Shown here: one piece after another, positions 43,922-52,850 of the stretch
How the letters are laid out: every line of letters starts with the position of its first letter
Position numbering within the stretch: position 1 is the stretch's first letter
Source of the DNA: Cohaesibacter celericrescens
GTDB lineage: Bacteria; Pseudomonadota; Alphaproteobacteria; Rhizobiales; Cohaesibacteraceae
Reading direction: 5' to 3'
Assembly (NCBI RefSeq): GCF_002866925.1
Contig: NZ_PKUQ01000031.1
Span: 248,001-312,000 of the forward strand
DNA: 64,000 nt
Made by a program: the position numbers and the translations under genes
The notes under the pieces: generated by a model
Told to the model about the DNA's origin: nothing
What the model saw: the letters and a program-made list of their open reading frames with translations, nothing else
Database searches by the model: none

Positions 43922-44317
43922 CTATTTCTCCACGATCTTTAAGAGCTTTTGATTGAGCAATTTTATGATTGTGTTGAGGTCCTGACCACGTTTGAGGATA
44001 AGCCCTTGTTGAGACAGCAAACTGTAGGCACCTTGTTTGCGGGCCAGTTTGGGGTCTTTTTCGATGCGGTATATCGGCATTTCGCCTGTACGACGGAAGA
44101 TGGAAAAGACAGCGCGGTCTTTTAGCGCATCAATGGCATAGTCTCGCCACTCTCCTTTGGCCACCATGCGACCATATATATTTAAAATGGTCATCAACTC
44201 AGTACGATTGAAGCTGATTTGCTGAATTGGCTTTTGTTGACTGGAAGGCTGGCTGGCTGATTGATTGGCGCGGCGACTTGCCAGCGAAGTCACACTTTCA
44301 TCTGCATTGTCGAGCAA
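43922..44317 (-). CDS. DUF2794 protein, TTG start
   Basis: Alphaproteobacterial conserved protein of 131 residues. The domain runs FNRTELMTILNIYGRMVAKGEWRDYAIDALKDRAVFSIFRRTGEMPIYRIEKDPKL...YSLLSQQGLILKRGQDL, matching DUF2794. The open frame reaches 44815, but its first 165 codons are Trp/His/Arg-rich and overlap another gene in a different frame, so they are not coding. The TTG at 44317 has AGGAGG exactly five bases upstream and is the likely start, giving a Ser/Gln-rich 40-residue N-terminus. Function unknown. Confidence 0.85.
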   Translation of the reverse strand: MLDNADESVTSLASRRANQSASQPSSQQKPIQQISFNRTELMTILNIYGRMVAKGEWRDYAIDALKDRAVFSIFRRTGEMPIYRIEKDPKLARKQGAYSLLSQQGLILKRGQDLNTIIKLLNQKLLKIVEK

Positions 44318-44434
44318 GCGATCCTCCTTTTGCGGGAACAGAGCGGCGCGTCTGCGGCGAAAGCAGATCACATCTGTCCATGATTGCCGCAAAATCAAGG
44401 CTTGGCAAGGGCAGGGCACACAGAAGCCTGAAAA

Positions 44435-44470
44435 CGAATAAAGCGGCACGCTTCCATGCCGCTTTATTCG
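44435..44470 (-). terminator. Terminator of the glycine-zipper gene
   Basis: CGAATAAAGCGGCA (44435-44448) with TGCCGCTTTATTCG (44457-44470), a 14-base perfect stem 30 bases past the stop. Confidence 0.8.
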
Positions 44471-44499
44471 TCTATCTGTGGTGTTTTGTCGTTTTAGGC

Positions 44500-44799
44500 T
44501 TAACGGCCTTTGAGCAACATGCCTGCCAACCCGGTTAATACGCCGCCACCAGCGGCACCACCGGCGATTGACCCAACAATCGCACCAATGTCCAGCCCTG
44601 AACCTGCATCCCCTGATGCGCCCCCAATCAAGCCGCCAATGATGGGGCCAAGAGCCTGTCCACCGGCAAGGCCGCCGATGCCGCCAGCCAGCAGCTTTGG
44701 TAGAATTTGCATGGCTGCCTGTTTTACAACAGTGCCAACGATGCCACCGCCAACGACGCCTGAAATGACCTGAATAATGATTGGAATGAGCATTTCCAT
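44500..44799 (-). CDS. Small glycine-zipper membrane protein
   Basis: Hydrophobic protein of 99 residues: MEMLIPIIIQVISGVVGGGIVGTVVKQAAM, then GGIGGLAGGQALGPIIGGLIGGASGDAGSG and AIVGSIAGGAAGGGVLTGLAGMLLKGR. The repeated GxxxG / GGxxGG steps are glycine-zipper packing motifs of helices that pack tightly in membranes. Start ATG 44799 has GGAG eight bases upstream; the longer frame to 44898 lacks one. Similar small proteins are common in Rhizobiales; function unknown. Confidence 0.75.
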   Translation of the reverse strand: MEMLIPIIIQVISGVVGGGIVGTVVKQAAMQILPKLLAGGIGGLAGGQALGPIIGGLIGGASGDAGSGLDIGAIVGSIAGGAAGGGVLTGLAGMLLKGR

Positions 44800-45264
44800 T
44801 GATTTTTCTCCACAAAATCTGTATCGGACTGCCCCTGGGCAGCCCGTCGCTTCTTGTCTCAACCCAACATCCGTAAATACCACTATAGCAAAAATCACGA
44901 TGTAGTAACCTGATATTTCGATATTGTTGTTGTGGCTTAGATTTCTATGAAATGATCACAAAATTGCCTTAATTCAGCCCTTGGAAAGCCATGCTACAGC
45001 ACCAATATTGAACCTGTTGCCTCACGGTACGGCGTTACAGCGGGTGTCTGCCTCTGCCCCCATTGTCAAGCACTCGCACGCTGGGTCTCGATAGGGCGTC
45101 TTCGGCCCTAGCCATCGGTTGATGGTGCCTTCTTATTCGAGGAACTGACCGACTTGTCAGGAATTTTTGTCGGTCTTGCCAATTGTGTGACAACATCCCA
45201 ACAGCTCCTTATCGGGGTGTCTTAACCGGCATCCCGTTTTTTTTGCCTCATTGGGCCGTCTTCA
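44800..45264. other. Intergenic region with possible RNA structure
   Basis: Over 460 bases without a reading frame I can support. Several inverted repeats lie in 45040-45190: TAGGGC/GCCCTA near 45094, GCCATC/GATGGT near 45112, GACCGAC/GTCGGTC near 45147-45175. A structured RNA is possible, but I could not match it to 6S, SRP RNA, tmRNA or RNase P RNA. Confidence 0.35.
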
Positions 45265-45293
45265 CTTGAAAGCGGTTGGGTGTGTTGCTAGAT
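45265..45293 (+). promoter_or_regulatory. Candidate RpoH-type heat-shock promoter of htpG
   Basis: CTTGAA (45265-45270), 17 bases, CTAGAT (45288-45293), 35 bases before the htpG ATG. The -35 fits alphaproteobacterial RpoH; the -10 is approximate. Confidence 0.5.
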
Positions 45294-45327
45294 CAGCCGT
45301 GACAATCATTAGTGGAAGGACCAATCT

Positions 45328-47262
45328 ATGTCTGATCAAACGCAACAAGCGGCGGGCGAAACCGAGACGCATTCATTCGAAGCAGAAGTCTCCCGTTTGC
45401 TCCATTTGATGGTGCATGCGGTATATTCCAACAAGGACATCTTTCTGCGTGAGCTGATTTCGAACGCGGCAGATGCCTGCGAGAAATTACGCCACGAGGC
45501 TTTGACCAATTCCGACTTGATCAAGGATGATCCCGACTTCAAGATCACCTTGTCTTCAGACGGTGAAGCGGGAACGCTGACGGTGTGTGACAATGGCATT
45601 GGCATGAGCAAAGCCGAGTTGATTGATAATCTGGGTACCATTGCAAAATCTGGTACCCGTGCTTTCCTCGATCAATTGGCCAACAATTCAAACGGCGACG
45701 ATGGGTCTGCTCTCATCGGTCAGTTTGGTATCGGTTTTTATTCTGCCTTTATGGTGGCGGATAAGGTCGAAGTGGTCTCGCGTCGTGCGGGCGACAGTGA
45801 GGCGTGGAGCTGGGTGTCTGACGGGCATGGCTCTTATGAGCTGTCTCCGGCTGCCGATGAAGATGCATTGCCGCGTGGCACCAAGATTGTGATGTATCTA
45901 AAAGATGAAGAAAAAAGCTTTGCCGATGCGGTTTCTATACGCCGGATCGTGCGGGATTATTCTTCTCACGTGCCTGTGCCGATCCAACTGATGCAGATGG
46001 ATGAAGAGTCCGGCCAGCTGGAAGCGGAAGACCTGACCGATGGGTCTGCACTTTGGACCAAGTCCAAGTCAGATATCACGCAAGAGCAATATAAAGACTT
46101 CTATCAATATAGTTCTGGTCAGTTTGATGAGCCGGCTTTGACCATCCACTATCGCGCCGAAGGGCGTACCGAATATAGTGTGCTGGCCTTTTTGCCTGAG
46201 ACCAAACCATTCGATTTGTTTGATCCCAATCGCAAAGGGCGTATCAAGCTTTATGTGCGTCGGGTGTTTATCACCGATGATGCCGATATCCTGCCTGCCT
46301 ATTTGCGCTTTGTGCGTGGTATCGTCGACAGCGAAGATATTCCGCTGAATATTTCTCGCGAAATGCTGCAAGACAACCCAATCCTGACGGCGATTTCCAA
46401 GGGTGTAACCAACCGCATTTTGTCCGAGCTGGAGAAAATGGCGCAGAAAGACGAAGAGAAATTCACGTCTCTCTGGGAGGCATTCGGCGCGGTCATCAAA
46501 GAGGGGCTTTATGAAGACCCCGAGCGTCGGGATCAGCTGTTCAAGCTGGTGCGTTTCAACACCACCAAGGGTGAGAATCGCACTTTGGCGCAATATGTTG
46601 AGGATATGAAAGAAAACCAGACCTCAATCTATTATGCCTTGGGTGACAGCAAAGAGGCGATTTTGGCCAGTCCTCAGCTGGAAGGGTATCAGGCTCGCGA
46701 AGTTGAAGTGTTGCTGTTGGCCGATTCCGTTGACGCCTTTTGGGTTCAGACCGCGCTTGGTTTTGATGGCAAGAGTTTCAAGTCGGTCAGTCAGGGTGGT
46801 ACGGATCTTGATGCTATCGAGAAACCCAAAGCTGAAGAAGAAACCGACGATAAGAGCGATGAAGACAAGGCCAAAGAGCAGGGCTCTCTTGCCGAGCTGA
46901 TCACCTTCGTTAAAGAAACGCTGGGTGAAGATGTGTCCGATGTGCGTATTTCAAACCGGTTGGCGACCAGCCCTGTTTGTATTGTTGCGCCTGACTTTGG
47001 TCCTGATCGTCAGTTCGAGAAATTGATGCGCGGTCAAAAAGGCATGCAGGTTTCCTTGAAGCCAATTCTGGAAATCAACCCAGATCATGGTTTGGTTCTG
47101 GCGCTTGCCAGCCAACTGGAAGGTGCAGCTGACAAAAGTGATCTGAAGGACGGGGCTTATTTGTTGCTCGATCAAGCGCTGATTCTGGATGGGGAGCACC
47201 CTGCCAATCCGGCTGAGTTTGCTTCGCGCTTGTCCAAGGTCATGATGGCTGGTTTCAAATAA
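45328..47262 (+). CDS. htpG: Chaperone HtpG (bacterial Hsp90)
   Basis: Cytosolic ATP-dependent chaperone, 644 residues, the normal HtpG length. N-terminal GHKL ATPase has HSVY-like NKDIFLRELISNAADACEKLRHEAL, DNGIGMSKAELIDNLGTIAKSGTRAFLDQL and IGQFGIGFYSAFMVADKV; the middle domain has LYVRRVFITDD and FVRGIVDSEDIPLNISREMLQ; an acidic linker (EEETDDKSDEDKAKEQ) and the dimerisation domain follow. AAGGA is seven bases before the ATG. Single gene with its own probable heat-shock promoter and strong terminator. Confidence 0.97.
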   Translation: MSDQTQQAAGETETHSFEAEVSRLLHLMVHAVYSNKDIFLRELISNAADACEKLRHEALTNSDLIKDDPDFKITLSSDGEAGTLTVCDNGIGMSKAELIDNLGTIAKSGTRAFLDQLANNSNGDDGSALIGQFGIGFYSAFMVADKVEVVSRRAGDSEAWSWVSDGHGSYELSPAADEDALPRGTKIVMYLKDEEKSFADAVSIRRIVRDYSSHVPVPIQLMQMDEESGQLEAEDLTDGSALWTKSKSDITQEQYKDFYQYSSGQFDEPALTIHYRAEGRTEYSVLAFLPETKPFDLFDPNRKGRIKLYVRRVFITDDADILPAYLRFVRGIVDSEDIPLNISREMLQDNPILTAISKGVTNRILSELEKMAQKDEEKFTSLWEAFGAVIKEGLYEDPERRDQLFKLVRFNTTKGENRTLAQYVEDMKENQTSIYYALGDSKEAILASPQLEGYQAREVEVLLLADSVDAFWVQTALGFDGKSFKSVSQGGTDLDAIEKPKAEEETDDKSDEDKAKEQGSLAELITFVKETLGEDVSDVRISNRLATSPVCIVAPDFGPDRQFEKLMRGQKGMQVSLKPILEINPDHGLVLALASQLEGAADKSDLKDGAYLLLDQALILDGEHPANPAEFASRLSKVMMAGFK

Positions 47263-47297
47263 CGGACCGACGCTTTTGATGTTTGACATCTGAATTG

Positions 47298-47333
47298 AAG
47301 CCGCGAAAGATCCTGTCTTTCGCGGCTTTTGTT
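47298..47333 (+). terminator. Terminator of htpG
   Basis: AAGCCGCGAAAGA (47298-47310) with TCTTTCGCGGCTT (47316-47328), then TTGTT. Confidence 0.9.
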
Positions 47334-47490
47334 GTATTTATAGCAAAATCGCTTTGTTTGCGCCGCTGGGATACCGTCTTTGGGGTGGTAATTGGCGCTG
47401 TTTTTCGCCATATAAGGCGAAATAGATCCGTCCAGTCTTACTGATGGCGGATCCTATTCTCATTGAAATAACAGGATTGGCTAAGACAGA

Positions 47491-48384
47491 ATGGCCTCGC
47501 ACGTGCAGTTTTTGAAAATGAATGGTCTGGGTAACGCATTTATTGTGATTGATGCGCGAAAGACGATGCCCCAATTGGGGGCCGATGCTGTGCGTTCTCT
47601 TGCCAATGCCCAGACCGGGCCGGGCTGTGATCAGTTCATCACATTGGAAGCGTCCCCCGCTGGTGCCGATGTTTTCATGCGCATCCACAATGCCGATGGT
47701 GGCGAAGTGGAAGCTTGCGGCAATGCTACCCGCTGTATTGGTCGTTTACTGCTTGCGGAGACGGGCAAGACTGTCGTCAGCGTTGAAACCGTTGTTGGCG
47801 TGTTGACCGCCTATCGCGGCGACAGTCAAGACATGGTGATGGTTGATATGGGCGTGCCCAAATTCGGCTGGCAGGATATTCCGCTTTCCGAGCCGTTTGA
47901 AGATACCCGCGCTATTGAGTTGCAGGTCGGGCCGATTGATGCCCCGATATTGCATTCCCCATCGGTTGTTAATGTGGGCAATCCACATGCAATTTTTTGG
48001 GTCAAGAATGACGTTGAAAGCTATGGTCTTGAGGCCAATGGGCCAATGCTGGAAAATCATATGATTTTCCCAGATCGTGCCAATATATCTCTGGCTCAAG
48101 TGCACAATAGCAAAGAGTTGACGCTGAAGGTCTGGGAGCGGGGTGTTGGTCTGACCCGTGCGTGCGGAACAGCAGCCTGTGCCGCAGCGGTGGCGGCTCA
48201 TCGCAATCGTTTTACCGAGCGGAAGGTGCTGGTGCATTTGCCCGGAGGCGATCTCACCATCGAATGGCGAGAGGCGGATGAGCATATTTTGATGACGGGA
48301 TCGACCGAACTGGAATATGTCGGTGACATTTCCCTTGATGATCTGACATGGCGCAAGTTGCCCGATCAAGACAGGGTGGGGTAA
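47491..48384 (+). CDS. dapF: Diaminopimelate epimerase
   Basis: Cofactor-independent racemase converting LL- to meso-diaminopimelate for lysine and peptidoglycan. 297 residues. The two active-site cysteines lie in [15 protein letters not shown] and [17 protein letters not shown]; also [28 protein letters not shown] and [10 protein letters not shown]. First gene of the dapF-mtaB-ftsY-yciB run typical of alphaproteobacteria, six bases ahead of mtaB. Confidence 0.97.
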   Translation: MASHVQFLKMNGLGNAFIVIDARKTMPQLGADAVRSLANAQTGPGCDQFITLEASPAGADVFMRIHNADGGEVEACGNATRCIGRLLLAETGKTVVSVETVVGVLTAYRGDSQDMVMVDMGVPKFGWQDIPLSEPFEDTRAIELQVGPIDAPILHSPSVVNVGNPHAIFWVKNDVESYGLEANGPMLENHMIFPDRANISLAQVHNSKELTLKVWERGVGLTRACGTAACAAAVAAHRNRFTERKVLVHLPGGDLTIEWREADEHILMTGSTELEYVGDISLDDLTWRKLPDQDRVG

Positions 48385-48390
48385 CTGGAT

Positions 48391-49647
48391 ATGACAATCA
48401 AGGTTTTAACCTTCGGCTGTCGCCTCAACACTTACGAATCTGAAGTGATGAAGCAGCAGGCAACCGAGGCCGGGCTGGACAATGCCATTTTGGTCAACAC
48501 TTGTGCAGTGACCAGCGAAGCTGTGCGCACTGCCAGACAGCAAATTCGCAAAGCCAAACGCGAAAACCCCAATGCGCGTATTATTGTGACGGGCTGTGCA
48601 GCCCAGACCGAAAGCGAACGCTTTGCTTCGATGGATGAAGTGGATCTGGTGCTTGGCAATGATGACAAATTGAAATCTGAGAGCTACGCCTCTGTGCCTG
48701 CATTTGGTGTGCCAATGGCCGAGAAGATACGCGTCAATGACATTATGAGTGTGCGTGAAACCGCGCTGCATCTGATTGACGGCCTTGAGGGGCGCGCGCG
48801 GGCTTTTGTGCAGATTCAAAATGGGTGCGATCACCGTTGTACCTTCTGTATCATTCCATTCGGGCGAGGAAACAGCCGTTCGGTGGCGATGGGGCCCATC
48901 GTCGATCAGATCGCCAAATTGGTAGACAATGGTTACGCAGAGGTGGTGTTGACCGGCGTGGATATTACCTCCTATGGCGCTGATTTGCCGGGGGAACCCA
49001 AGCTGGGGTCCTTGGTTAAATCGATCCTCAAGCATGTGCCTCAGCTGGAACGCTTGCGCATTTCATCTATCGATTCAATTGAAGCCGATCCAGATCTGAT
49101 GGATTGCATTGCCAATGAGTCTCGTTTGATGCCGCACTTGCATCTGTCGTTGCAATCAGGTGACAATCTGATTCTCAAACGCATGAAGCGGCGGCACAAT
49201 CGCGAGCATACCATTGCCTTTTGTCGTGATGTGCGGGCCTTGCGGCCTGATATGGTTTTTGGTGCTGACATTATTGTGGGCTTTCCGACCGAAACCGAAG
49301 AGATGTTCCAGCGTAGCCTGGATATCGTCGAGGAATGCGATTTGACCCATTTGCATGTCTTTCCTTATTCGGCGCGGCCCGGTACACCAGCGGCACGTAT
49401 GCCGGCGGTGCGTGGTCCTGTCATTCGTGAGCGTGCCGCGCGTTTGAGACAGGTGGGAGAGGCCGCTCTTGCACGCCATCTGCAGTCCCAGATCGGACGG
49501 GATGTGCAGCTGTTAATCGAACGCAATGGTTTGGCGCGCACAGAGCAATTCACCATGACCGAGATTGCTGTCGGTGCGCCCGGTGATATTGTTGCTGCAC
49601 GCATTGTGGACGCGACACACCGTCATTTGATGGCAGTTGGCCTGTAA
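48391..49647 (+). CDS. mtaB: tRNA t6A37 methylthiotransferase MtaB
   Basis: Radical-SAM methylthiotransferase that converts t6A to ms2t6A at position 37 of tRNA. 418 residues. N-terminal UPF0004 domain with Cys ligands in VLTFGCRLNTYESEVM, NTCAVTSEAVR and VTGCAAQ; radical SAM motif NGCDHRCTFCIIPFGRGNSRS (Cys-x3-Cys-x2-Cys); LHLSLQSGDNLILKRMKRRH; and a short C-terminal TRAM-like region. Order GCRLNTYE and length point to MtaB rather than MiaB or RimO. Coupled to dapF. Confidence 0.95.
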   Translation: MTIKVLTFGCRLNTYESEVMKQQATEAGLDNAILVNTCAVTSEAVRTARQQIRKAKRENPNARIIVTGCAAQTESERFASMDEVDLVLGNDDKLKSESYASVPAFGVPMAEKIRVNDIMSVRETALHLIDGLEGRARAFVQIQNGCDHRCTFCIIPFGRGNSRSVAMGPIVDQIAKLVDNGYAEVVLTGVDITSYGADLPGEPKLGSLVKSILKHVPQLERLRISSIDSIEADPDLMDCIANESRLMPHLHLSLQSGDNLILKRMKRRHNREHTIAFCRDVRALRPDMVFGADIIVGFPTETEEMFQRSLDIVEECDLTHLHVFPYSARPGTPAARMPAVRGPVIRERAARLRQVGEAALARHLQSQIGRDVQLLIERNGLARTEQFTMTEIAVGAPGDIVAARIVDATHRHLMAVGL

Positions 49648-49703
49648 TAATCGACAGATCGGGCCAATGGGGTTGCGGTCTGAATTTGAAAAGGAGTGGG
49701 ATC

Positions 49704-50936
49704 ATGGCGAAACAAGGACGTTTCTCGCGGTTTCTGTTTGGGTCCTATGAGGAACCAAAAACAGCCGAGCCCACAGATGCTGATGCGGTTGATGGTGCAG
49801 TAGACGATGTTGAAGGCAACCCTGTTGACGTCATCGAAATCGCCGCCGATGATCGGCCCAAAGCTGACACAGATGCAGCTGCTCTGGTTGAAGTTGAGCC
49901 TTCACAAGAAGAGCTGCAAGAGATTGCTGCTGATGTGCTCAGCCAAGCCGAGCCAATTGCGGCCCCAGATGCAGACGTTGTGGCAGAAATTCCGGTTGAG
50001 CCTGAGACGCAACTGCCTTGGTATCAACGGCTCAAGCGCGGCCTTTCGCGCTCGTCGGGTGCTCTGGGCGAGGGTATTACCTCTATTTTCACCAAGCGTA
50101 AACTGGATGACGATACGCTTCAGGATCTGGAAGACATTCTGATACAGGCCGACCTTGGTGTTGAGACGGCGATGACCATCACCGAACGCTTGTCTGATGG
50201 GCGCTACAACAAACAAGTCACCGACCATGAAGTGCAGGAAATTCTGGCCGAGGAAGTGGATAAGGTTTTGGCGCCTGTGGCGAAACGGCTGCAGATTACC
50301 CAGCTAGAAAGCGGTCCTCATGTCATTTTGATGATCGGCGTTAACGGAGCGGGTAAGACCACCACCATCGGCAAGCTGGCGCAAAAGTTGGGCGCTGAGG
50401 GCAAAAAGGTGATGTTGGCTGCGGGTGATACCTTCCGTGCTGCGGCAATTGATCAGTTGAAAGTCTGGGGCGAACGCACGGGTGCGCCTGTGATCGCACG
50501 GGATGTCGGTTCTGACGCTGCCGGACTGGCCTATGATGCGATGAGCGAAGCCAAAGAGCAAGGCATGGATGTGCTATTGATTGATACGGCTGGGCGCTTG
50601 CAAAACCGCAAAGAGTTGATGGCGGAATTGGAAAAAATCGTTCGTGTGATCAAAAAGCACGATGAAACGGCACCGCACTCGGTGCTTTTGGTGCTGGATG
50701 CCACAACCGGGCAGAATGCGCTCAATCAGGTAGAAGTCTTTACAAAAATGGCGGGTGTGACCGGTTTGGTCATGACCAAGCTTGATGGGACCGCGCGCGG
50801 TGGTATTCTGGTGGCGATTTCCGCCAAGCATAAAATGCCGGTGCATTTCATCGGGGTGGGTGAAGGCGTGGATGATCTGGAGCCGTTTGAGTCCCGTGAT
50901 TTTGCGCGTGCGATTGCCGGTTTGGCTGATGAATAG
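49704..50936 (+). CDS. ftsY: Signal recognition particle receptor FtsY
   Basis: GTPase receptor that brings SRP-ribosome complexes to the membrane. 410 residues: a long acidic N-terminal A domain (about 1-115, rich in Asp, Glu, Ala), the N domain with RLKRGLSRSSGALGEGITSIF, and the G domain with G1 GVNGAGKTTTIGKLA, DTFRAAAIDQLKVWGER, G3 DTAGRLQNRKELMAEL, G4 TKLDG and FIGVGEGVDDLEPF. ATG 49704 is chosen since AAGGAG lies just upstream; the frame is open to 49686. Confidence 0.96.
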   Translation: MAKQGRFSRFLFGSYEEPKTAEPTDADAVDGAVDDVEGNPVDVIEIAADDRPKADTDAAALVEVEPSQEELQEIAADVLSQAEPIAAPDADVVAEIPVEPETQLPWYQRLKRGLSRSSGALGEGITSIFTKRKLDDDTLQDLEDILIQADLGVETAMTITERLSDGRYNKQVTDHEVQEILAEEVDKVLAPVAKRLQITQLESGPHVILMIGVNGAGKTTTIGKLAQKLGAEGKKVMLAAGDTFRAAAIDQLKVWGERTGAPVIARDVGSDAAGLAYDAMSEAKEQGMDVLLIDTAGRLQNRKELMAELEKIVRVIKKHDETAPHSVLLVLDATTGQNALNQVEVFTKMAGVTGLVMTKLDGTARGGILVAISAKHKMPVHFIGVGEGVDDLEPFESRDFARAIAGLADE

Positions 50937-50983
50937 GATGCATCGATCTTGATGAGATCGGTCAAAGGAAATAAAATTATATT

Positions 50984-51619
50984 ATGAGCAATTCAAATAT
51001 CCCTACCGGACAGACACCAGAGCCGAAAGCTGAGCAAGGCCAATTGATGAAGTTGGTCTTGGAACTTGGGCCGCTGGCTGTATTCTTTTTTGCCAATGCC
51101 AAGGGAGACCTTGTGGCAAGCTGGTTGCCGTTTCTGTCTGATATGGAGCCGATCTTTATCGCCACGGCGTGTTTTATGGTCGCCACAATCCTCTCGCTTG
51201 CCGTTTCTCGCATCAAGTTTGGCAAGTTACCAATCATGCCGATGATATCCGGCGTGGTGGTGTTTATCTTTGGTGGCCTGACGCTGTATTTGCAGGATGA
51301 TACCTTTATCAAAATGAAGCCGACGATCGTTAATTTGTTGTTCGGCTCGATTCTTCTTGTCGGTCTGTTGTTCGGCAAAAGCTTGCTTGGCTATGTGTTT
51401 GACTCGGTGTTTCAGCTCAATGCCGAAGGCTGGCGGATCCTGACCTTTCGCTGGGGTGTTTTCTTCTTCTTTCTGGCAATCGTCAATGAAGTGGTTTGGC
51501 GCAATTTCTCGACTGATATGTGGGTTAATTTCAAGGTGTTTGGCGTCATGCCGATCACGATGATCTTCGGGATGTTGCAAATGCCTCTATTGACCAAACA
51601 TGGTTTGGAGCAAGACTAG
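50984..51619 (+). CDS. yciB: Inner-membrane septation protein YciB (IspZ/septation protein A)
   Basis: Integral membrane protein of 211 residues with about five helices. Conserved segments [121 protein letters not shown] are the YciB family signature. It follows ftsY in the usual alphaproteobacterial order. YciB affects septum and envelope synthesis; mechanism unclear. AAAGGA is about 14 bases from the ATG, a loose spacing. Confidence 0.95.
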   Translation: MSNSNIPTGQTPEPKAEQGQLMKLVLELGPLAVFFFANAKGDLVASWLPFLSDMEPIFIATACFMVATILSLAVSRIKFGKLPIMPMISGVVVFIFGGLTLYLQDDTFIKMKPTIVNLLFGSILLVGLLFGKSLLGYVFDSVFQLNAEGWRILTFRWGVFFFFLAIVNEVVWRNFSTDMWVNFKVFGVMPITMIFGMLQMPLLTKHGLEQD

Positions 51620-51644
51620 CTCTTTTGCTTTCCTGGCCGCTTTG

Positions 51645-51875
51645 CTATTTGCTTGGCTTGATGCGCCGGTGGGTGCGGCCGTCCTTGTTGCTTTTGGGCA
51701 AGCCGAGCCTGTATTGTTGGCCACGGTTTGATTTAAGGTTTGACTGGCATGCTGCCTTTTTGTTTTTGAGGCAAATTGTGGTGTTGGACTGCTTGTTCTT
51801 GCCTGCTGCAAAGGCGGGATGGGCCATTGCTGCAAGGCACATGAAACAAATAGCCAGAGATATAGTGGATCGCAT
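51645..51875 (-). CDS. Possible small secreted cationic protein
   Basis: Frame of 76 codons with AAAGGA seven bases before the ATG. N-terminus MRSTISLAICFMCLAAMAHP followed by AFAAGKNK is a good signal peptide; the rest is rich in Lys, Asn, Gln and Arg with two Cys (TICLKNKKAAC). I know no family. The next frame on the same strand is also open, so a frameshift or non-coding status cannot be excluded. Lies between yciB and the ccm terminator. Confidence 0.45.
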   Translation of the reverse strand: MRSTISLAICFMCLAAMAHPAFAAGKNKQSNTTICLKNKKAACQSNLKSNRGQQYRLGLPKSNKDGRTHRRIKPSK

Positions 51876-51942
51876 GATGGTCCTTTCCCAGCCCTAGGGG
51901 CTATTATGCATTAGGTCGTGGGGAAGAACGCTTTGGTTCAAA

Positions 51943-51973
51943 AAAAACGGGACCCAAATGAGGTCCCGTTTTT
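51943..51973 (-). terminator. Terminator of the ccm operon
   Basis: AAAAACGGGACC with GGTCCCGTTTTT, T-run on both strands, just past the ccmG stop. Confidence 0.9.
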
Positions 51974-51994
51974 GTGTCTGCCATATTGCCTGAT

Positions 51995-52642
51995 TTATTC
52001 TGCGAGAATTTCTTCCAGCTTGGGCATAAAGCTTGCCGCTAGAGAGCGCGGTGTCAGTGCGCCGATATGCTTGTAGCGAATGGTGCCGGTTTTATCGACG
52101 ATGAATGTTTCTGGTGCGCCATAAACCCCCCAGTCGATGCCAACCCTACCGGATATATCCATGCCAACCGAATCGAAAGGATTGCCGTGATTGGACAGGA
52201 AGCGAGCGGAGTTTGCCGGTTCGTCTTTATAGGCAAGGCCGATCAGCTCGAACCGGTCGTCTTGAGTCATGTTTAGCAGCATCGGATGTTCATCCCGGCA
52301 TGTCGGGCACCATGAGGCCCAAACATTGACGACCGAAACCTTGCCAATAAAATCCGCTGTTTTGAAACCGGGCATACTGCCACCGTCTGGTCGTTTGATG
52401 CCAAAGCTTGCATCAAGTGCAGGCAAGTCAAACTGCGGGGCCGGTTTGTTGATGAGCACTGACGGAATTTGGTTGGGGTCGGCCCCGTTGGCCATTTGCC
52501 ATAAGAACAGGCTGGCCAGTCCCATAAAAATGACCAAAGGCAGTAGGATAAAAACGTTGAAGCCGCCCTTCTTGGTGTCGCTTTGATCGGTATTTTGACT
52601 GGACGGTTCGCTCGATTCTGAGGACTTTTTTGTTTCGCTCAT
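51995..52642 (-). CDS. ccmG: Thiol:disulfide oxidoreductase CcmG (DsbE)
   Basis: Membrane-anchored periplasmic thioredoxin that reduces apocytochrome c or CcmH for heme attachment. 215 residues: a Ser/Lys-rich cytoplasmic start, membrane anchor FNVFILLPLVIFMGLASLFLWQM, and thioredoxin domain with VNVWASWCPTCRDEHPML (CxxC), GVDWGVYGAPET-like IDWGVYGAPETFIVDKTG with the cis-Pro, and YKHIGALT. Last gene of ccmABCDG on the minus strand. CPTC replaces the more common CxPC; activity should be kept. Confidence 0.95.
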   Translation of the reverse strand: MSETKKSSESSEPSSQNTDQSDTKKGGFNVFILLPLVIFMGLASLFLWQMANGADPNQIPSVLINKPAPQFDLPALDASFGIKRPDGGSMPGFKTADFIGKVSVVNVWASWCPTCRDEHPMLLNMTQDDRFELIGLAYKDEPANSARFLSNHGNPFDSVGMDISGRVGIDWGVYGAPETFIVDKTGTIRYKHIGALTPRSLAASFMPKLEEILAE

Positions 52643-52661
52643 CAGGTTTTCTTGCTCGTTT

Positions 52662-52841
52662 CTAATGTGCTGCAGGGCTGTTGCTGCGTTCGGACCGGCG
52701 GTGAATGCCGCGCGCTTCCAGTTCAGTCATCGTTTTGGCCTGTATCCGTCCGTCCCTGATGACCCAGATGATCAGCAAGGCGATTGTCGCAGCGACAATG
52801 CCGTAGGAAGCAAGGATAAAGCCGGCGTAATGTCCAAACAT
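52662..52841 (-). CDS. ccmD: Heme exporter protein CcmD
   Basis: Tiny inner-membrane protein of 59 residues that stabilises CcmC-CcmE heme transfer. Begins MFGHYAGFILASYGIVAATI and continues ALLIIWVIRDGRIQAKTM, a single helix with the typical HxxFIxxSY-type start, then a charged cytoplasmic tail ELEARGIHRRSERSN. It sits between ccmC (9-base gap) and ccmG (19-base gap), exactly where ccmD belongs, with GGAGG shortly before the ATG. Confidence 0.93.
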   Translation of the reverse strand: MFGHYAGFILASYGIVAATIALLIIWVIRDGRIQAKTMTELEARGIHRRSERSNSPAAH

Positions 52842-52850
52842 GTGTGCCTC

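Noticed and set aside
44318..44815. N-terminal extension of the DUF2794 frame
   Set aside because: Trp/His/Arg-rich translation that overlaps the glycine-zipper gene in another frame and crosses its terminator; TTG 44317 has the real ribosome-binding site.
45000..45200. 6S RNA, SRP RNA or tmRNA before htpG
   Set aside because: Inverted repeats are present but I could not assemble the fold of any of these RNAs; kept only as a low-confidence structured gap.
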